NCBI GenBank assembly: GCA_013180625.2
Contig: SNVD02002289.1
Span: 744,001 to 808,000, forward strand
Direction: 5' to 3'
From: Boswellia sacra
Taxonomy: Eukaryota > Streptophyta > Magnoliopsida > Sapindales > Burseraceae
Length of the DNA stretch: 64,000 bases
The notes beneath the pieces were generated by a model. It was not told where the DNA came from. It worked only from the letters and a program-made list of their open reading frames with translations, and ran no database searches. Every line of letters starts with the position of its first letter. The stretch's first letter is position 1. This document shows, piece after piece, positions 1-10,460 of this stretch. The position numbers were made by a program, and so were the translations under genes.

Positions 1-422
1 ATTCCAGTCAAATAGCAAACGAAACAATAATAAATCAACCAGTGAATCAGTGAATTACTATCTCTAGAAAACAGAGTAACAGGAGATGAAGGAGAAATGG
101 ATGAGAATGAGCGTGAAAGCAAAACTAGGATTCACTTGACAAGGAAATAGTGACAGTAAGAATATAAAAGATCCATCTGGTCACAGTAATTCCAGCCTTA
201 AGTTGCTTGATCTAAAGAACACGTTCCTTAAAATTTTTTAGTCGCAATAAAGTTAGTGGAAGAAAATTGCCAAAATGAGTAAGGCATGTACCACTGCTTC
301 ACGTGCGGAGTAGAGCTCCAGCAATCCGTTAAACACTATAAAATTTTCAATCAGTGAACACTAGAACGAATACAAACATGAAAGTATCACCACAGAGAGA
401 TGGGTAGACAGAGAGGGAAGAG

Positions 423-543
423 CCTCATATTTTAGTTACTTACGAACAAACAAGTGTGCATTCTATCATGTAAAGAGTATGACCCTCATATTTTAGTTAC
501 TTATAAAGCAAACAATTGTGCATTACATTATGTAAAGAGTATG
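423..543. repeat. Tandem duplication, two copies of about 61 bp
   Basis: The stretch starting CCTCATATTTTAGTTACTTA occurs at 423 and again at 484, each followed by related A/T-rich text ending near GTAAAGAGTATG. The two copies differ at several positions, so the duplication is not recent. The rest of 1-807 is A/T-rich and shows no exon that I can recognise, including no continuation of the beta-hexosaminidase fragment to its right. Confidence 0.7.
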
Positions 544-807
544 TCAATTCACTGAAGCTTTCTAAACATAAACTAAGTGGGGAGATCTTTTCACGTAAAC
601 ACTTTGGCATTCAGGATATTCCACTCAAATTCATTCCTTATTCTTTATGTTCAGATATTTCTCAGATTCACATTTATGATTTCTGACTTTTTTCCAAGAT
701 AGACAAAGCCTTTTTGATTGATGGAAAGAAAAAGACTTTTATGAGAAAGGCAAGAAGAAAGAAAATGCAGAATCTTAGCAAGCAAGAAGAAGGCCACTCA
801 TACTAAC

Positions 808-2009
808 CTGTATTGACCTCGTCGCCACCCAAGTGAAATAGCTCAAATGGGAATATTTTTCTCAAATCTGCAACACAAAAATTTCATGCCTACATCAATG
901 AAGGAGAGAAAGAGTATGCAACACCCACTATAAAGAAGTTACTATGTCCAGGCAAGATAGAAAGGCAATAATGATGTCATGTTTTGAACAACAAGATATT
1001 CTGCATATCCACATGAATCTAATACACTAAGTCACTGGAAGGGGGCAAAGGATGTAAGAGCATGTACCTAAATGAATTTGGTAGCATATGTATTTTAAAT
1101 GAGCCGATAATTTTTTTTTTTTTTTGGGCAGGTGAAAGCTTACGTATTAACAAATTACCAAATGAATAATAACAAATTTATTTTCAAACATAAATACACT
1201 TTATTTGCCATGTTGAAGACACTCAGAATTGATCCAAGATTACTTCTGTAATTTGGTTAACCAAAAATTTAAAAGTCACTTCCACATATTTATAAATCAA
1301 GTTAATTAATGACATTAGCTAACTTTCTCCTTATGAAGGCAAGCATGAATATGAAGTGCACATCACGGACAACATTTCTTAGCAGTGAAAACTAATGTTG
1401 ATGCAATATGTGAGCAAAGGTTTTAAAGATCTTGACCTGAAAGAATCCCAGAAATCACATCAAAAGTAAAATTTTTTGCAACATCAAGTGGCTCTCTACA
1501 GGTTGGAGAAGGCCAAAGATCAGGAAACCCAGTTCCCCTGCATATGCATTTGAAATTTCAAGCACCAATGAATAAATCTGGTATAGTAATTGAAATGTAC
1601 AATGAGACAATGAAGCTGCTAAGCCAGAACAATTTCCAGCTTTTGGTGCTTCAAAACCGAACATGTTTACATGTGTTCCAGACTTCCAGGTTATGGATTT
1701 ACCCAGGAAATAAATGAAAAGAAAATGAAACTTAAAAGCATGATTTTTACTTAACCAGGATGCAAATGAGTGTGTGTGTGTGTTCCACTAGAAAAACAAT
1801 AATCTATGATCTTGTACCTATCCGAAAAAGTTCAGCAGCTTATTCATTCTCCTTTCGTTCACAAGAATTAAGGAAAGTATTAAGGCTATGGTAAACAACA
1901 GCCAGAACCCTACACCCTTCAATATGTCTCAATGGCCATATAGTGGTTATAAATGTTTACCATGATTCTCCATGACCAGGAACATCTACTTCTGCCATGT
2001 TATTGACAC
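808..2009 (-). pseudogene. Beta-hexosaminidase (GH20) fragment, three exons
   Basis: Three minus-strand exons with consensus splice sites join in phase. Exon 1961-2009 encodes NNMAEVDVPGHGESW; exon 1437-1537 encodes GTGFPDLWPSPTCREPL and continues to ISGILS; exon 808-867 encodes FPFELFHLGGDEVNT. The last carries the HxGGDE signature of glycoside hydrolase family 20, where the Asp-Glu pair is catalytic. Such enzymes remove terminal N-acetylglucosamine or N-acetylgalactosamine from N-glycans in the vacuole, cell wall or apoplast. Split codons match across both junctions (TG|G and G|AT), so these are genuine exons. The N-terminal half and the C-terminal barrel are not visible: nothing follows GGDEVNT in 1-807, and no upstream exon is seen in 2010-3055. 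I call it a fragment, although a C-terminal part beyond the window edge cannot be excluded. Confidence 0.8.
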
Positions 2010-2617
2010 CTGCCATAAAATATGCAGAAAAATTAGTTAAAATAAAAGTAATAAACAACTAACCACATTTTAAGCCCAATGCCCTGAAGGCAATCCAACA
2101 AGCTTTTTAAAGATAAAAGAGCACCTCTCATTTTTGCGAAGCTTCATGTGGTACATGAAAACATGAAAAACAGAACATTAGATTATAGCATAGAATGTAG
2201 CAAATAACATAAAAGAGAGAAAAGTTGACTCAGAAGACGTGCTAAGGCATACATTTACAGGTTGGCAGCCATTACAACTCTCTCTCTCTCTCTGTGTTTG
2301 TGCAAAATTGTTTCTATTAATAATTCTCTTTCATCTGTATCATATTATATAAATGTCTTTACTCTTTCTTTTGTCCAATTGTGTGTGCAAGGTGCAATGA
2401 CTGCTCTCATCACATATGATAAAAAATTATATATATATATATATATATAACTTTTTATCTATTCTCTTTCTTATCTCTGTAACATCTAGGAAGAAATTAA
2501 AGATTAATATTTTAAAGAATTAAAAAGAACTAATTTACGAAATAAAGTTTTATTCAACAGAGAAGAAGAAGAAAGAAGTGAAGGCATGTGAAGCATCAAA
2601 TTAAACTCAAAACTGCC
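2010..2617. other. No gene seen; CT and TA microsatellites
   Basis: No beta-hexosaminidase exon is recognised here. The stretch holds a (CT)n run near 2278-2292 and an (AT)n run near 2428-2448. Otherwise it is plain A/T-rich sequence. Confidence 0.5.
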
Positions 2618-2749
2618 ATGAGAGAAGCAGCGAGCAGATCACTTCTCAATCTCTCCAAACTCCTTTCTTCAAGAAAACCACTCAAATCTTACTTCTCTTC
2701 TTCACAATCTAGACTCCTTAGCCACTCTCAACCACCCCTAATTTTGTAA
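2618..2749 (+). other. Short ORF resembling an organelle presequence
   Basis: A 43-codon plus-strand frame starts MREAASRSLLNLSKLLSSRK and continues rich in Ser, Arg, Lys and Leu with no acidic residue after position 3. That composition is typical of a mitochondrial or plastid targeting peptide. A possible donor (TTTT|GTAATC) overlaps the stop codon, so it could be the first exon of a captured gene, but no following exon is visible. It may also be chance; this is a weak call. Confidence 0.2.
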
Positions 2750-3070
2750 TCTGATAAAAAGATTTTTTGAACCTAGAGATCTTTTTATCTTTTGGATCCA
2801 TTAAAACCCAGTTGCGTAGGGAGCAGACTTGCATGCAATGAATGTAAATTTTTAACTTTGAACTACATAACAACCGCGACAATCAAATCCAAACACGCAG
2901 AAGCAAAAACAAATATAAAAGAAATTAGATGAAGAGAGGTGAAAAGAAAGGGACTAGGTACCTTGTTTATGACCAGCAATCTTGTCGATGGTGGGAGGGA
3001 GCAACAATGGGAGCAACGAAGCAATTGCCTGATCGAGGAAAGAAGCAAGGCCAAAATTGAGAGAATTTAT

Positions 3071-3385
3071 CAATGAAGTGAGGGAATGGCTGAGTGAATC
3101 AATCGGTGAAGTGAGAGTGAAAGAGAGGGAAAGAATTTCTAGGGTAAAATTAGAAGAGGGAAACCAAAGTAGAAGCGGGAGAGGGGAAATGAGTAAAAAA
3201 AATTACTCAGCCGATATATTTATTTAGGGTGGCAAAGATGTAAATAAGTTAAATGCATTTTGTGTCAAATATATTAAAAATACGGGTTGACTTTTTTTGG
3301 GTATATCATATGTGACTGTTTTGAGAAAAAAAAGGTCAAGTAATCAAAATTGATGTGTCAAATAATTGAAAATTTCTTGTATGCA
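3071..3385. repeat. Diverged direct repeat, copy 1 of 2
   Basis: Collinear blocks are shared in the same orientation with 10141-10460: AAGTGAGGGA, GAGTGAATCA, AGAAGAGGGAAA, GAGGGGAAATG, CGGGTTGACTTTT, ATGTGTCAAATA and AAATTTCTTGT. By eye about two thirds of positions match, with small indels. Each copy lies immediately 5' (minus-strand sense) of a group of minus-strand gene fragments. It could be a terminal region of a mobile element family or a duplicated flank. Confidence 0.65.
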
Positions 3386-3994
3386 AACAAACAAAAACAA
3401 CAAATTTGAGTTATTTATCCAGTAGCAATACATATACTTAGGGTTAAAAAAACCAATGTATTATAAAAACACATGCCACGGATGAGAACTATCACGAATT
3501 AGAGTGATGAGAAAGACATATGAAAGAGATATCTTGCTTTATGCTGGAAAATATAAATGATCTGGAAAAAGTATAGGAAGAATAAATCTTAGGCTACAAC
3601 AGAGAAGATGATGGATGACAATGGAATTAAATCATGGCCAAAAACGACCCCAGCTTAATACCAATCCATTTTTAAAAGCAGCCAAAAACCTGCAAACATT
3701 ATTATCTACATAACTGATCATGTATTTTTGAGAATGAAACGTATTAAAAACATTTTAACCAACACATATAAAAGCATTCTTTCTTCTAAGGACTTCAAAT
3801 CTTAAATTCAATCAAAAGTTCAAGGTAAACAAGTAGAAAACGTATATAATATTTATACTTACGAGTTACACCATATTGCATTGCTAACCGTGTATCTCAT
3901 GTCTTGTTCACCTATCTTACACATTTTGTGATGGAAATTACCTTGCTCAAATAACCATTTGCCGTCAAATGCAATCCAACATAAAAAAACTAAC
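3386..3994. other. No gene seen
   Basis: A/T-rich sequence. The UBP14 exon that should follow the one at 3995-4089, coding the start of the peptidase domain, is not recognisable here. Confidence 0.5.
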
Positions 3995-5230
3995 CTTCTT
4001 TAATGATGAAAAATCAATGCCAAAAAATGCCAAATGTTGCGCTAAAAGCGGATCCATAACACTATCATCCTCTGGATAAGAGAAAACATCTGAGCTGCCA
4101 CGATATGATACCTATAGTAAGTTTTCAATACATCTGAGAACAGATAATGCAAAAATTAACACACAAAATTAATTGGATAAGGAGTCATTTGGCAGACTAT
4201 CTCAGACTGCCAAAACACTTTACTTCTTCTGAACCAAACTTGTGGTGATCAATCAAAGTTTATGGCTGACAGAACCCATTATCAGATTTAATTATGTTTG
4301 ACAGCCAATATGCAATATGGAAGACGAGCAAGATTATTTAAATAAAACAATATATTACTCTTCATTGAGGAAGCATCACAAACTTCCCTTTTAACCAGCT
4401 AAATTCCCAATCTTCATAAGAAGTGCAAAATTCTACAATATTCTACTGGACACACATCAACCAGGTAACTCATAGTCTAGAATAACTCATTGCCTAATGT
4501 TGTTTATTTTAACTCACTGCCTAAACATAAAATCAGAACCTTAAATAAGTTTCACATTAAGATTTTGAACTGTCATTGCATAGGCATTAAAGACCTAAAG
4601 TATGATTAATAGACAATTAGATTGAAACAACATTTGGAGAGAAGTTTACCGCTCATGCAAGAAAGCATTACCTGCTCCTTCCAGATCAGCAGTTATTGTT
4701 CCAAGCTTGACAGCAAGGGGGTAGCCTGTCTCCTTGAAGTGCTTAACAGCATGGTTGTTGCCACCAGTTCCATCCCAATTTCTCCTTCCACAAAGAATCA
4801 TTCCATCAGTAAGATTCAGCCAAAGATTCTCCTTTTTATCACACTTAGCACATTTCCACCCAGATGGTGGAACAATAACACCATTGTCAATCTGTTGCAA
4901 AGTGCAAGAATTGTCCAAGCTGCTCTTATCATATGCACTGGTTTGCTTCTTATCAGCTGTCCAAGCTGCAACTTGCTCTTTCCTCTTAGCACCCTCAGCC
5001 ATTAAGATGGCATCGACTGCCAACCACACCTGTAATGTTCCACACAAGACAAGCAAATTTAAATTTTTGCTTGAGATGGTAGTTACATCACAAATGATAA
5101 TAATAATGATAAACAACAATTACCTTTTCTGGCAACTCCACAGAAGGAAATGGAAGAGTTACATAATCAGGCAATATAACAATGTTGTGAGTTTCTTCAT
5201 ATTCAGCTTCGTTATTTTCAAATCCCCCAT
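3995..5230 (-). pseudogene. UBP14: UBP14-like ubiquitin protease fragment (zf-UBP part)
   Basis: Minus-strand exons encode part of the plant homologue of USP5/isopeptidase T, which takes apart free ubiquitin chains. Exon 5124-5230 contains DGGFENNEAEYEETHNIVIL. Exon 4672-5029 contains AVDAILMAEGAKRKEQVAAW and then the zinc-finger ubiquitin-binding region WKCAKCDKKENLWLNLTDG, CGRRNWDGTGGNNHA and GYPLAVKLGTITADLEGA. Exon 3995-4089 gives DVFSYPEDDSVMDPLLAQHL and SSLKK. Donors and acceptors of the middle and last exons are consensus and in phase. The first exon has no AG acceptor within about 40 bases upstream of DGGF, and an expected Arg in the KVRLAVDA stretch reads Trp. The extreme N terminus and the whole Cys/His peptidase domain are missing. 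I infer a non-functional captured or duplicated piece. Confidence 0.82.
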
Positions 5231-6268
5231 CAACATAATATAGGAATTAATGAACAAGAAGCACAAGGTATAGACATTTTCAACCATCACTTGACGCTTA
5301 TCCAAACAAAAGATACTTAAGGTTCTATAAAATTGAAACCTAGATCTTTTCTATTGATGCCTGAATCTCAGTTTCCTACTTAGATGAGCATCAATTAAAT
5401 AAGATAAAAATAAAAACAGTGCAAGAATTGTCCACACACATGCTACAGACTCCAATAGTTGTCTGCCAATCTGCTTTTTAATTTTCATCAACTACTGTTC
5501 AGTACAATCTGCTTTCTTCATCTCTCTCTATCCACTCTTCTTTCTTCCCCTTTGTTCACCTCAAAGTAATAACCTTTTTACTAATCATGACAACACTCTC
5601 CCTGGTGAAAGATGACTAAGCACAGCTTGAGATAAAGACTTGGTTTTTGCTGGTAACTGGCAACTCTGTTTCTAACCATTCTATAAAACAAAATTATTTT
5701 AAGAACTAAAAAACAAGTTTAAAAAAAATTTTAACTAGTGGCAGTGGGGACAGCTTTTATCTCCTTCTATCTTTTATCTTCTTCTCACTTTGCCAAAAAA
5801 CTCTTCACTACACAACAATATTTTAAAATGGATTAAGTACAATATTCTATTCAAAGAAGAAAAGCACTCAAGATGCAGACTGAACATAAAAGATATGGTC
5901 TAAACAACTAAACTACTTCATGACTCCATAACAGAATCAATTTCATTATACACATAAGACATAAGGTGATAATTTTATATATAAGTGAAAATAGACAAAA
6001 TGATCATACAAAATCTCTTCAAATAGGGAGGTTCACAACCTTGTTATTTGGAAAAATATGCACATAAGTAATAATATTCAACACTAAAAATATAGAGTAG
6101 ATGTTTGATGTTGTCTACTGCTTTCCAATTTTGGTAAAAGCTTCTCTATTGAAAACATTGTGGCTTAAAATTTAATCAAAGCCTCAAACAATGTGTAGAG
6201 ATCCAACAAGCTCCTTGAAACATTTCAACATTCCAACAGTTGCAATTTCTAAGAAATTAAAACAATTT
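5231..6268. other. No gene seen between fragments
   Basis: A/T-rich sequence. No N-terminal UBP14 exon is recognised upstream of the fragment. Confidence 0.5.
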
Positions 6269-6493
6269 TTAAGTTGCAAAAAGCACAAAAATAATGATGT
6301 TCACCAGTAAATAATCACTACCACCCTGTAAGTTTGGACGAATTGATTTTGCATGCCATTTATTAATACTTAAAGTTCCATAAATTATTACTCCATAGTT
6401 ATTGCCACAAAAATCTGCACTTGGATTTGATACATTAGAATACTCTGATCCAGTAACTTTATTTATTTGACCCAGCAAGGAACATCCACCTGG
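6269..6493 (-). other. Exon-like coding block, unrecognised family
   Basis: The minus-strand frame reads SPGGCSLLGQINKVTGSEYS, then NPSADFCGNNYGVIIYGTLS and INKWHAKSIRPNLQGG. The composition is protein-like rather than random A/T translation (Cys, Trp, several Gly and Asn). It lies among fragments of other genes on the same strand. Splice borders are not clear. I do not recognise the family, and it need not belong to either neighbour. Confidence 0.4.
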
Positions 6494-7524
6494 ACTGCAC
6501 TTTCATCATTAGACTAAAACTTGCATACTTCCTTATAAAAATGAAAGCAGATTAAAATTTCAAAGAATTATAAAAATACATTTCAGAGAGTCAATTGCAA
6601 AATTCAAGTAATTCAGCAGTATCCTCAAACATCCAACAACTATTTAAAAAAATAACTTGGGCAGATATATGACTTCAAATAGACACTCAATAGTAGGAAA
6701 CGAAGCAAGGGTTAAATTAAAGATACAAGCTCCGCATATGGTAAACATATGAGACATATATATGTTCCAAGTAGGTTGCTTCAAGGGGATTTGAAACCTT
6801 GACCTCAATGAAGAGGACTACTTACCACTAAGCAACCTATGTATGGGTTTAGACTTGTCAAATCTATAGTTGCAATAAAGAAAGAGGAGAAACAGATGCT
6901 AAAAATAGTTCAACAAGAACTTTCATACCATCAAACAGCAGTGATATATTTTAAGGCCAAATTTCAAAAAATACTGAGGAAAGATAGGCAGCAAACATTC
7001 ATTGCCAACGCTGCTTGTTCAAGGGTTTCACAAGCTACCGAAAATCAGAACAAGAGGAAACTTAATGTAGAACTAAAACTGGTTACTTAGTGCATGACTG
7101 GCGTGGAACTAAATATCAGCAAAAAGTAAAATTGCTTACCTGTACATCTTCATGTTGTCGAAGTTGATTCTTGACTAAAGTAATACTACTTCTAAGCTGA
7201 AAATTAAAATAGTAAACACATTAGTGTTGTCTCTCAACCCAACAAAAGTAACTGCCTTCTACTCTGTAGGCACTTTTGAAATATACATTACACCCTTCAA
7301 AGTTCTTTCAATAAGCAATCTCCTCAATAGTATTCCAATTGTGCAAAAAAAAAGGTGTGTGTCCCTTCCTTTTATTCCCTCCAGCCGAACTTTATAACCA
7401 ACCTTTGAAAAGAAGAAAAAAACTTAATAATTAGAGGTCATCCTCAGTAGCCATGCCCCAATAATCTATAAAATAAGCAACATAATTTTTTATCCAAGTA
7501 ATTGAATCAGAAACAGAAACTAAT

Positions 7525-7713
7525 AGATTCTCCAAGTTTCTCCCCACGCTCTGCAGCTACTCTTTTAGAAACAACTATTGCTGATATTCTTCGAGGCTGA
7601 GTACATATGATGCTACAGGATGCCCCACGAACAGCTTCAATCTCAGATTCTAAAATGTATTGAGGAAGCTGTGTGGTTTTACCACAACCAGTTTCTCTAG
7701 AGACAACAACCAC
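7525..7713 (-). pseudogene. DExH-box RNA helicase exon (DExH3/DExH5-like)
   Basis: A single minus-strand exon with a good acceptor (CTGCAG|GTGGTT) encodes [20 protein letters not shown], then [20 protein letters not shown] and [11 protein letters not shown]. These are the Walker A (motif I) and motif Ia regions of a plant DHX36-type helicase. The first Gly of the usual GETGCGKT loop is Arg here. The expected donor after GES reads ATTAGT instead of a GT donor. No other helicase exon is found in the surrounding 3 kb, so it is an isolated, mutated fragment. Confidence 0.75.
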
Positions 7714-8214
7714 CTGCAGAATAAGTATAGCATATCAGGTTTCTAGACCAAACATACAAGCCACCACTAGCAATTTCAAGATCATATATCCAGATTAGTT
7801 CACCATATATATAAGCACATAGTTTATAACTAATGCCAAATAAACTACATGTTAAGGCCATATGCAGGTCAAACATATATAGACAATACAGTCCTCAACA
7901 TATGTATGTATGCAAGTGAATTAATTATCTTGTAATTTCATCTCCAATTGTTGAAAGTATCACAGACTACAGGTTAAGGGCCCACCTCTAATGTTAGCTC
8001 ACCAATCCTTACCACAAATCCTCCCCATAAACATAAAGCTAATTTTGGTTTGCCTTTTAAGTTCTCAGAAAGCATAACAAATTGCAGAGAAATTAAACCT
8101 TCCATGAAATCAGTGATGTGAGTAGCTAATTAATTGGTGGAAGCCAAATTGAACTAAAAATTATACTCAAATGAAGAGAATGTATAGCATCTCAGAAAAA
8201 GAAAAAAAATGTAC

Positions 8215-8367
8215 CTTTGTATCATTGTATTTATCAGTAAAAAAGTGGCCTCTCTTATTCTTCAAAGTAGACCAAGCATTCAACAGTGCTTGAGTTGAAA
8301 GGCCAGAGTACTTGTCCTCAATATAAGTGAGATCAATGGAAGGAAAAAGGCTAGATGGCAGATTCAT
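8215..8367 (-). other. Exon-like block with splice sites, unrecognised
   Basis: Exactly 51 in-phase codons lie between an acceptor (TTGATAG|ATG) and a donor (ACAAAG|GTACAT) on the minus strand. They encode MNLPSSLFPSIDLTYIEDKY, then SGLSTQALLNAWSTLKNK and RGHFFTDKYNDTK. It looks like a real exon, but I do not recognise the family. It is 5' of the helicase exon on the same strand, yet does not resemble the part of DExH helicases that precedes Walker A. Confidence 0.4.
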
Positions 8368-10140
8368 CTATCAAATTTAAACACAAGTGAGTAAGTTCTA
8401 CTACTCTATTTTGAAACATGGAGACCACAGGAGTGGGAACACAACCATAGTATAGGGAATTGAAAGTTTAAAACATAAATCATTAACAAGGTGAAGCAGC
8501 CTTAGTTAATGTTACTGTTGGAAAGCAAATGCCTAAAAAGAAGCCAAAAACAACTCCAACAAAGGTTGTTATAACAAGCTTCATTGTCTCAGTTGGTTTC
8601 CTTAGGGTTCCACTGCACTTCAAGGGATGACAATTTCACAAAAATTAGTTCCACCTCTAATGTCATTCAAATGTCAAATCTAGTAAAAGTAAGACTAACA
8701 CAACAACAATGATAAAAGAAGGAAACGAACGAAGAACCTTCTCTCCTAAAAGCATAGTTTGGCAGTTCACGTACCTCTTTATGGCTATTGCCATTACGTT
8801 GAAAACTGACTAACTGTACAGTCTAAACTCACAGATGTAGAAGTTGAAACCTGACACACGATAGCTGCTACATGCACTCATCAAGTTAACACCAGATGCT
8901 CCAAATTGGAATGAAAAACTTTATAAGCCAAAACTCGCACCCTGAAAAATTTTTATAAGAATGTAAAAATAGCTGATGATCACCATGTCTTAGCTGCATA
9001 AAAATATACATAACATACAACACTGGAATATCACACACACAAAAATGCACCTATGTCATGCAAGTTCAGTTGTTCTTGATCAGAGACAAGCTAAATAAGA
9101 GGATAGCAATTCATTGAGTGCTATGATTAAATGAAGCACAAAAACCCAAATGCAGGAAAGGAATGAAGCAGCCTGAGATTCCAGAAATAAATAAAAAGCT
9201 CTGCCTATGATTTTACTACAGAAAATCATCAATATAACAACGTTTACATATCTCTAAATGAGAATCAAAACACAAATTAGGCTATACAACTAAACACAGA
9301 GAAAAGCAAAAAGTTTTTTGTATAAATCTTCATGATCATTTGATCGACATTCACATGTCAAATTGATGCAACTGTTGCTTCCCCCATAAAATTTCAGAAA
9401 ATATTCAATCTCCAATTTTGTTCCAAACAAGCGATCATCCCCAATCCGCCGACACCCCAACATTACACAACCAAACAACTTAACAGATAAATAATAAAAA
9501 ATTAAAAAAAGAACCAAAAATCTCAATTGTTTCCAGAACAGCACGAAGCAAAAAAAAAAATCAACACAATTATCACAAACAGCTCTTCCTAACACTGTAT
9601 TCAAAGCTCAGAATTTGAGTAGAAAACCATTATCACAAACACACAACGTCACAATACAATACAATTTATCAAAATTGAACCACAAATTCAAATCATAAAA
9701 TGTTAATCAAAATGAAAGGAAAAAATCTGTATTTTACTGGCGAAAATCTTGAAAAAAAAAAGAGGGAATGAATCTGACGAGAAGTTGTTATGAAGCCGAC
9801 ATGTAGAAGCTAGTTATGCGTATTTTAGGATTTGAGAGGAAAATGAAAAGATAAAAGCGAAGAAATAGAGAAACTAAAAGAAGATAGAAATTTCACCGTC
9901 AAAGTAAAGGATTTTGAGTGGATGAACACGAGTATAGATAGAAATTTCACCATTAGTGCGGATTTTCAATGGATGAGCACGAGTATAGTTGAACAAAGGC
10001 TGCAGATTTTCAGCTTCGGTTAAATTTTCCTGTGAAAATCAAATTGATTCACAGTTACTTTCGATTAAGTAAAATCTTAGATTTTCGTATAATTATTATT
10101 TTGAATAAAACTAAAATTAAGCGAAGGGTTATGGCTGAAA
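8368..10140. other. No gene seen
   Basis: A/T-rich sequence with many stops in all frames. A minus-strand frame at 9290-9604 is hydrophobic and low-complexity and resembles no family I know. Near 9905-9985 a short direct duplication is visible (the words AGAAATTTCACC and TGGATGAACACGAGTATAG recur with small changes). Confidence 0.5.
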
Positions 10141-10460
10141 AGTGAGGGAGAAAGTCGGTTGAGTGAATCAGAGTGAAAGAGCAGTGAGGCTACGAGGGAA
10201 AGAGTGAAGGATCGACGGGTAGGGCAAAATAGAAGAGGGAAAGCCAAAATGGAGAGGGGGAAATGGGAAAATGTAATATTTTATAACATTTATAAAGAAT
10301 GGCAAATACGTAATTTAGAAAAATTAAAATGGTGTCGAATATGTGCCAAAGCCGGGTTGACTTTTACAGGGGACATCATACTTTACGGTTTTTTAAAAAA
10401 CCCTCAAATAAATGAAGTTCAATGTGTCAAATATTTCAAAATTTCTTGTGGTGATTATTA
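10141..10460. repeat. Diverged direct repeat, copy 2 of 2
   Basis: This is the partner of 3071-3385, same orientation, 7.07 kb apart. It lies between the 3' end of the NBS-LRR pseudogene and the 5' side of the minus-strand fragment group (unknown exons, helicase, UBP14). Read on the minus strand, both copies open with CAAGAAATTTT followed by TATTTGACACAT. Confidence 0.65.

Noticed and set aside
2863..3054. Minus-strand frame starting MALLLSSIRQLL that could be a signal peptide exon
   Set aside because: No following exon fits, and the hydrophobic start is easily produced by this composition. It could be a first exon, but I cannot support it.
4622..5243. Plus-strand frames of 127 and 169 codons
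   Set aside because: They are antisense to the UBP14 exons, which have family matches and splice sites on the minus strand.
6839..7090. 83-codon plus-strand frame, Lys/Gln-rich
   Set aside because: No similarity, and opposite strand to all supported coding pieces in this region; most likely chance.
9290..9604. 104-codon minus-strand frame with hydrophobic stretches
   Set aside because: No recognisable family, biased Phe/Leu/Cys composition, and no splice or neighbour support.
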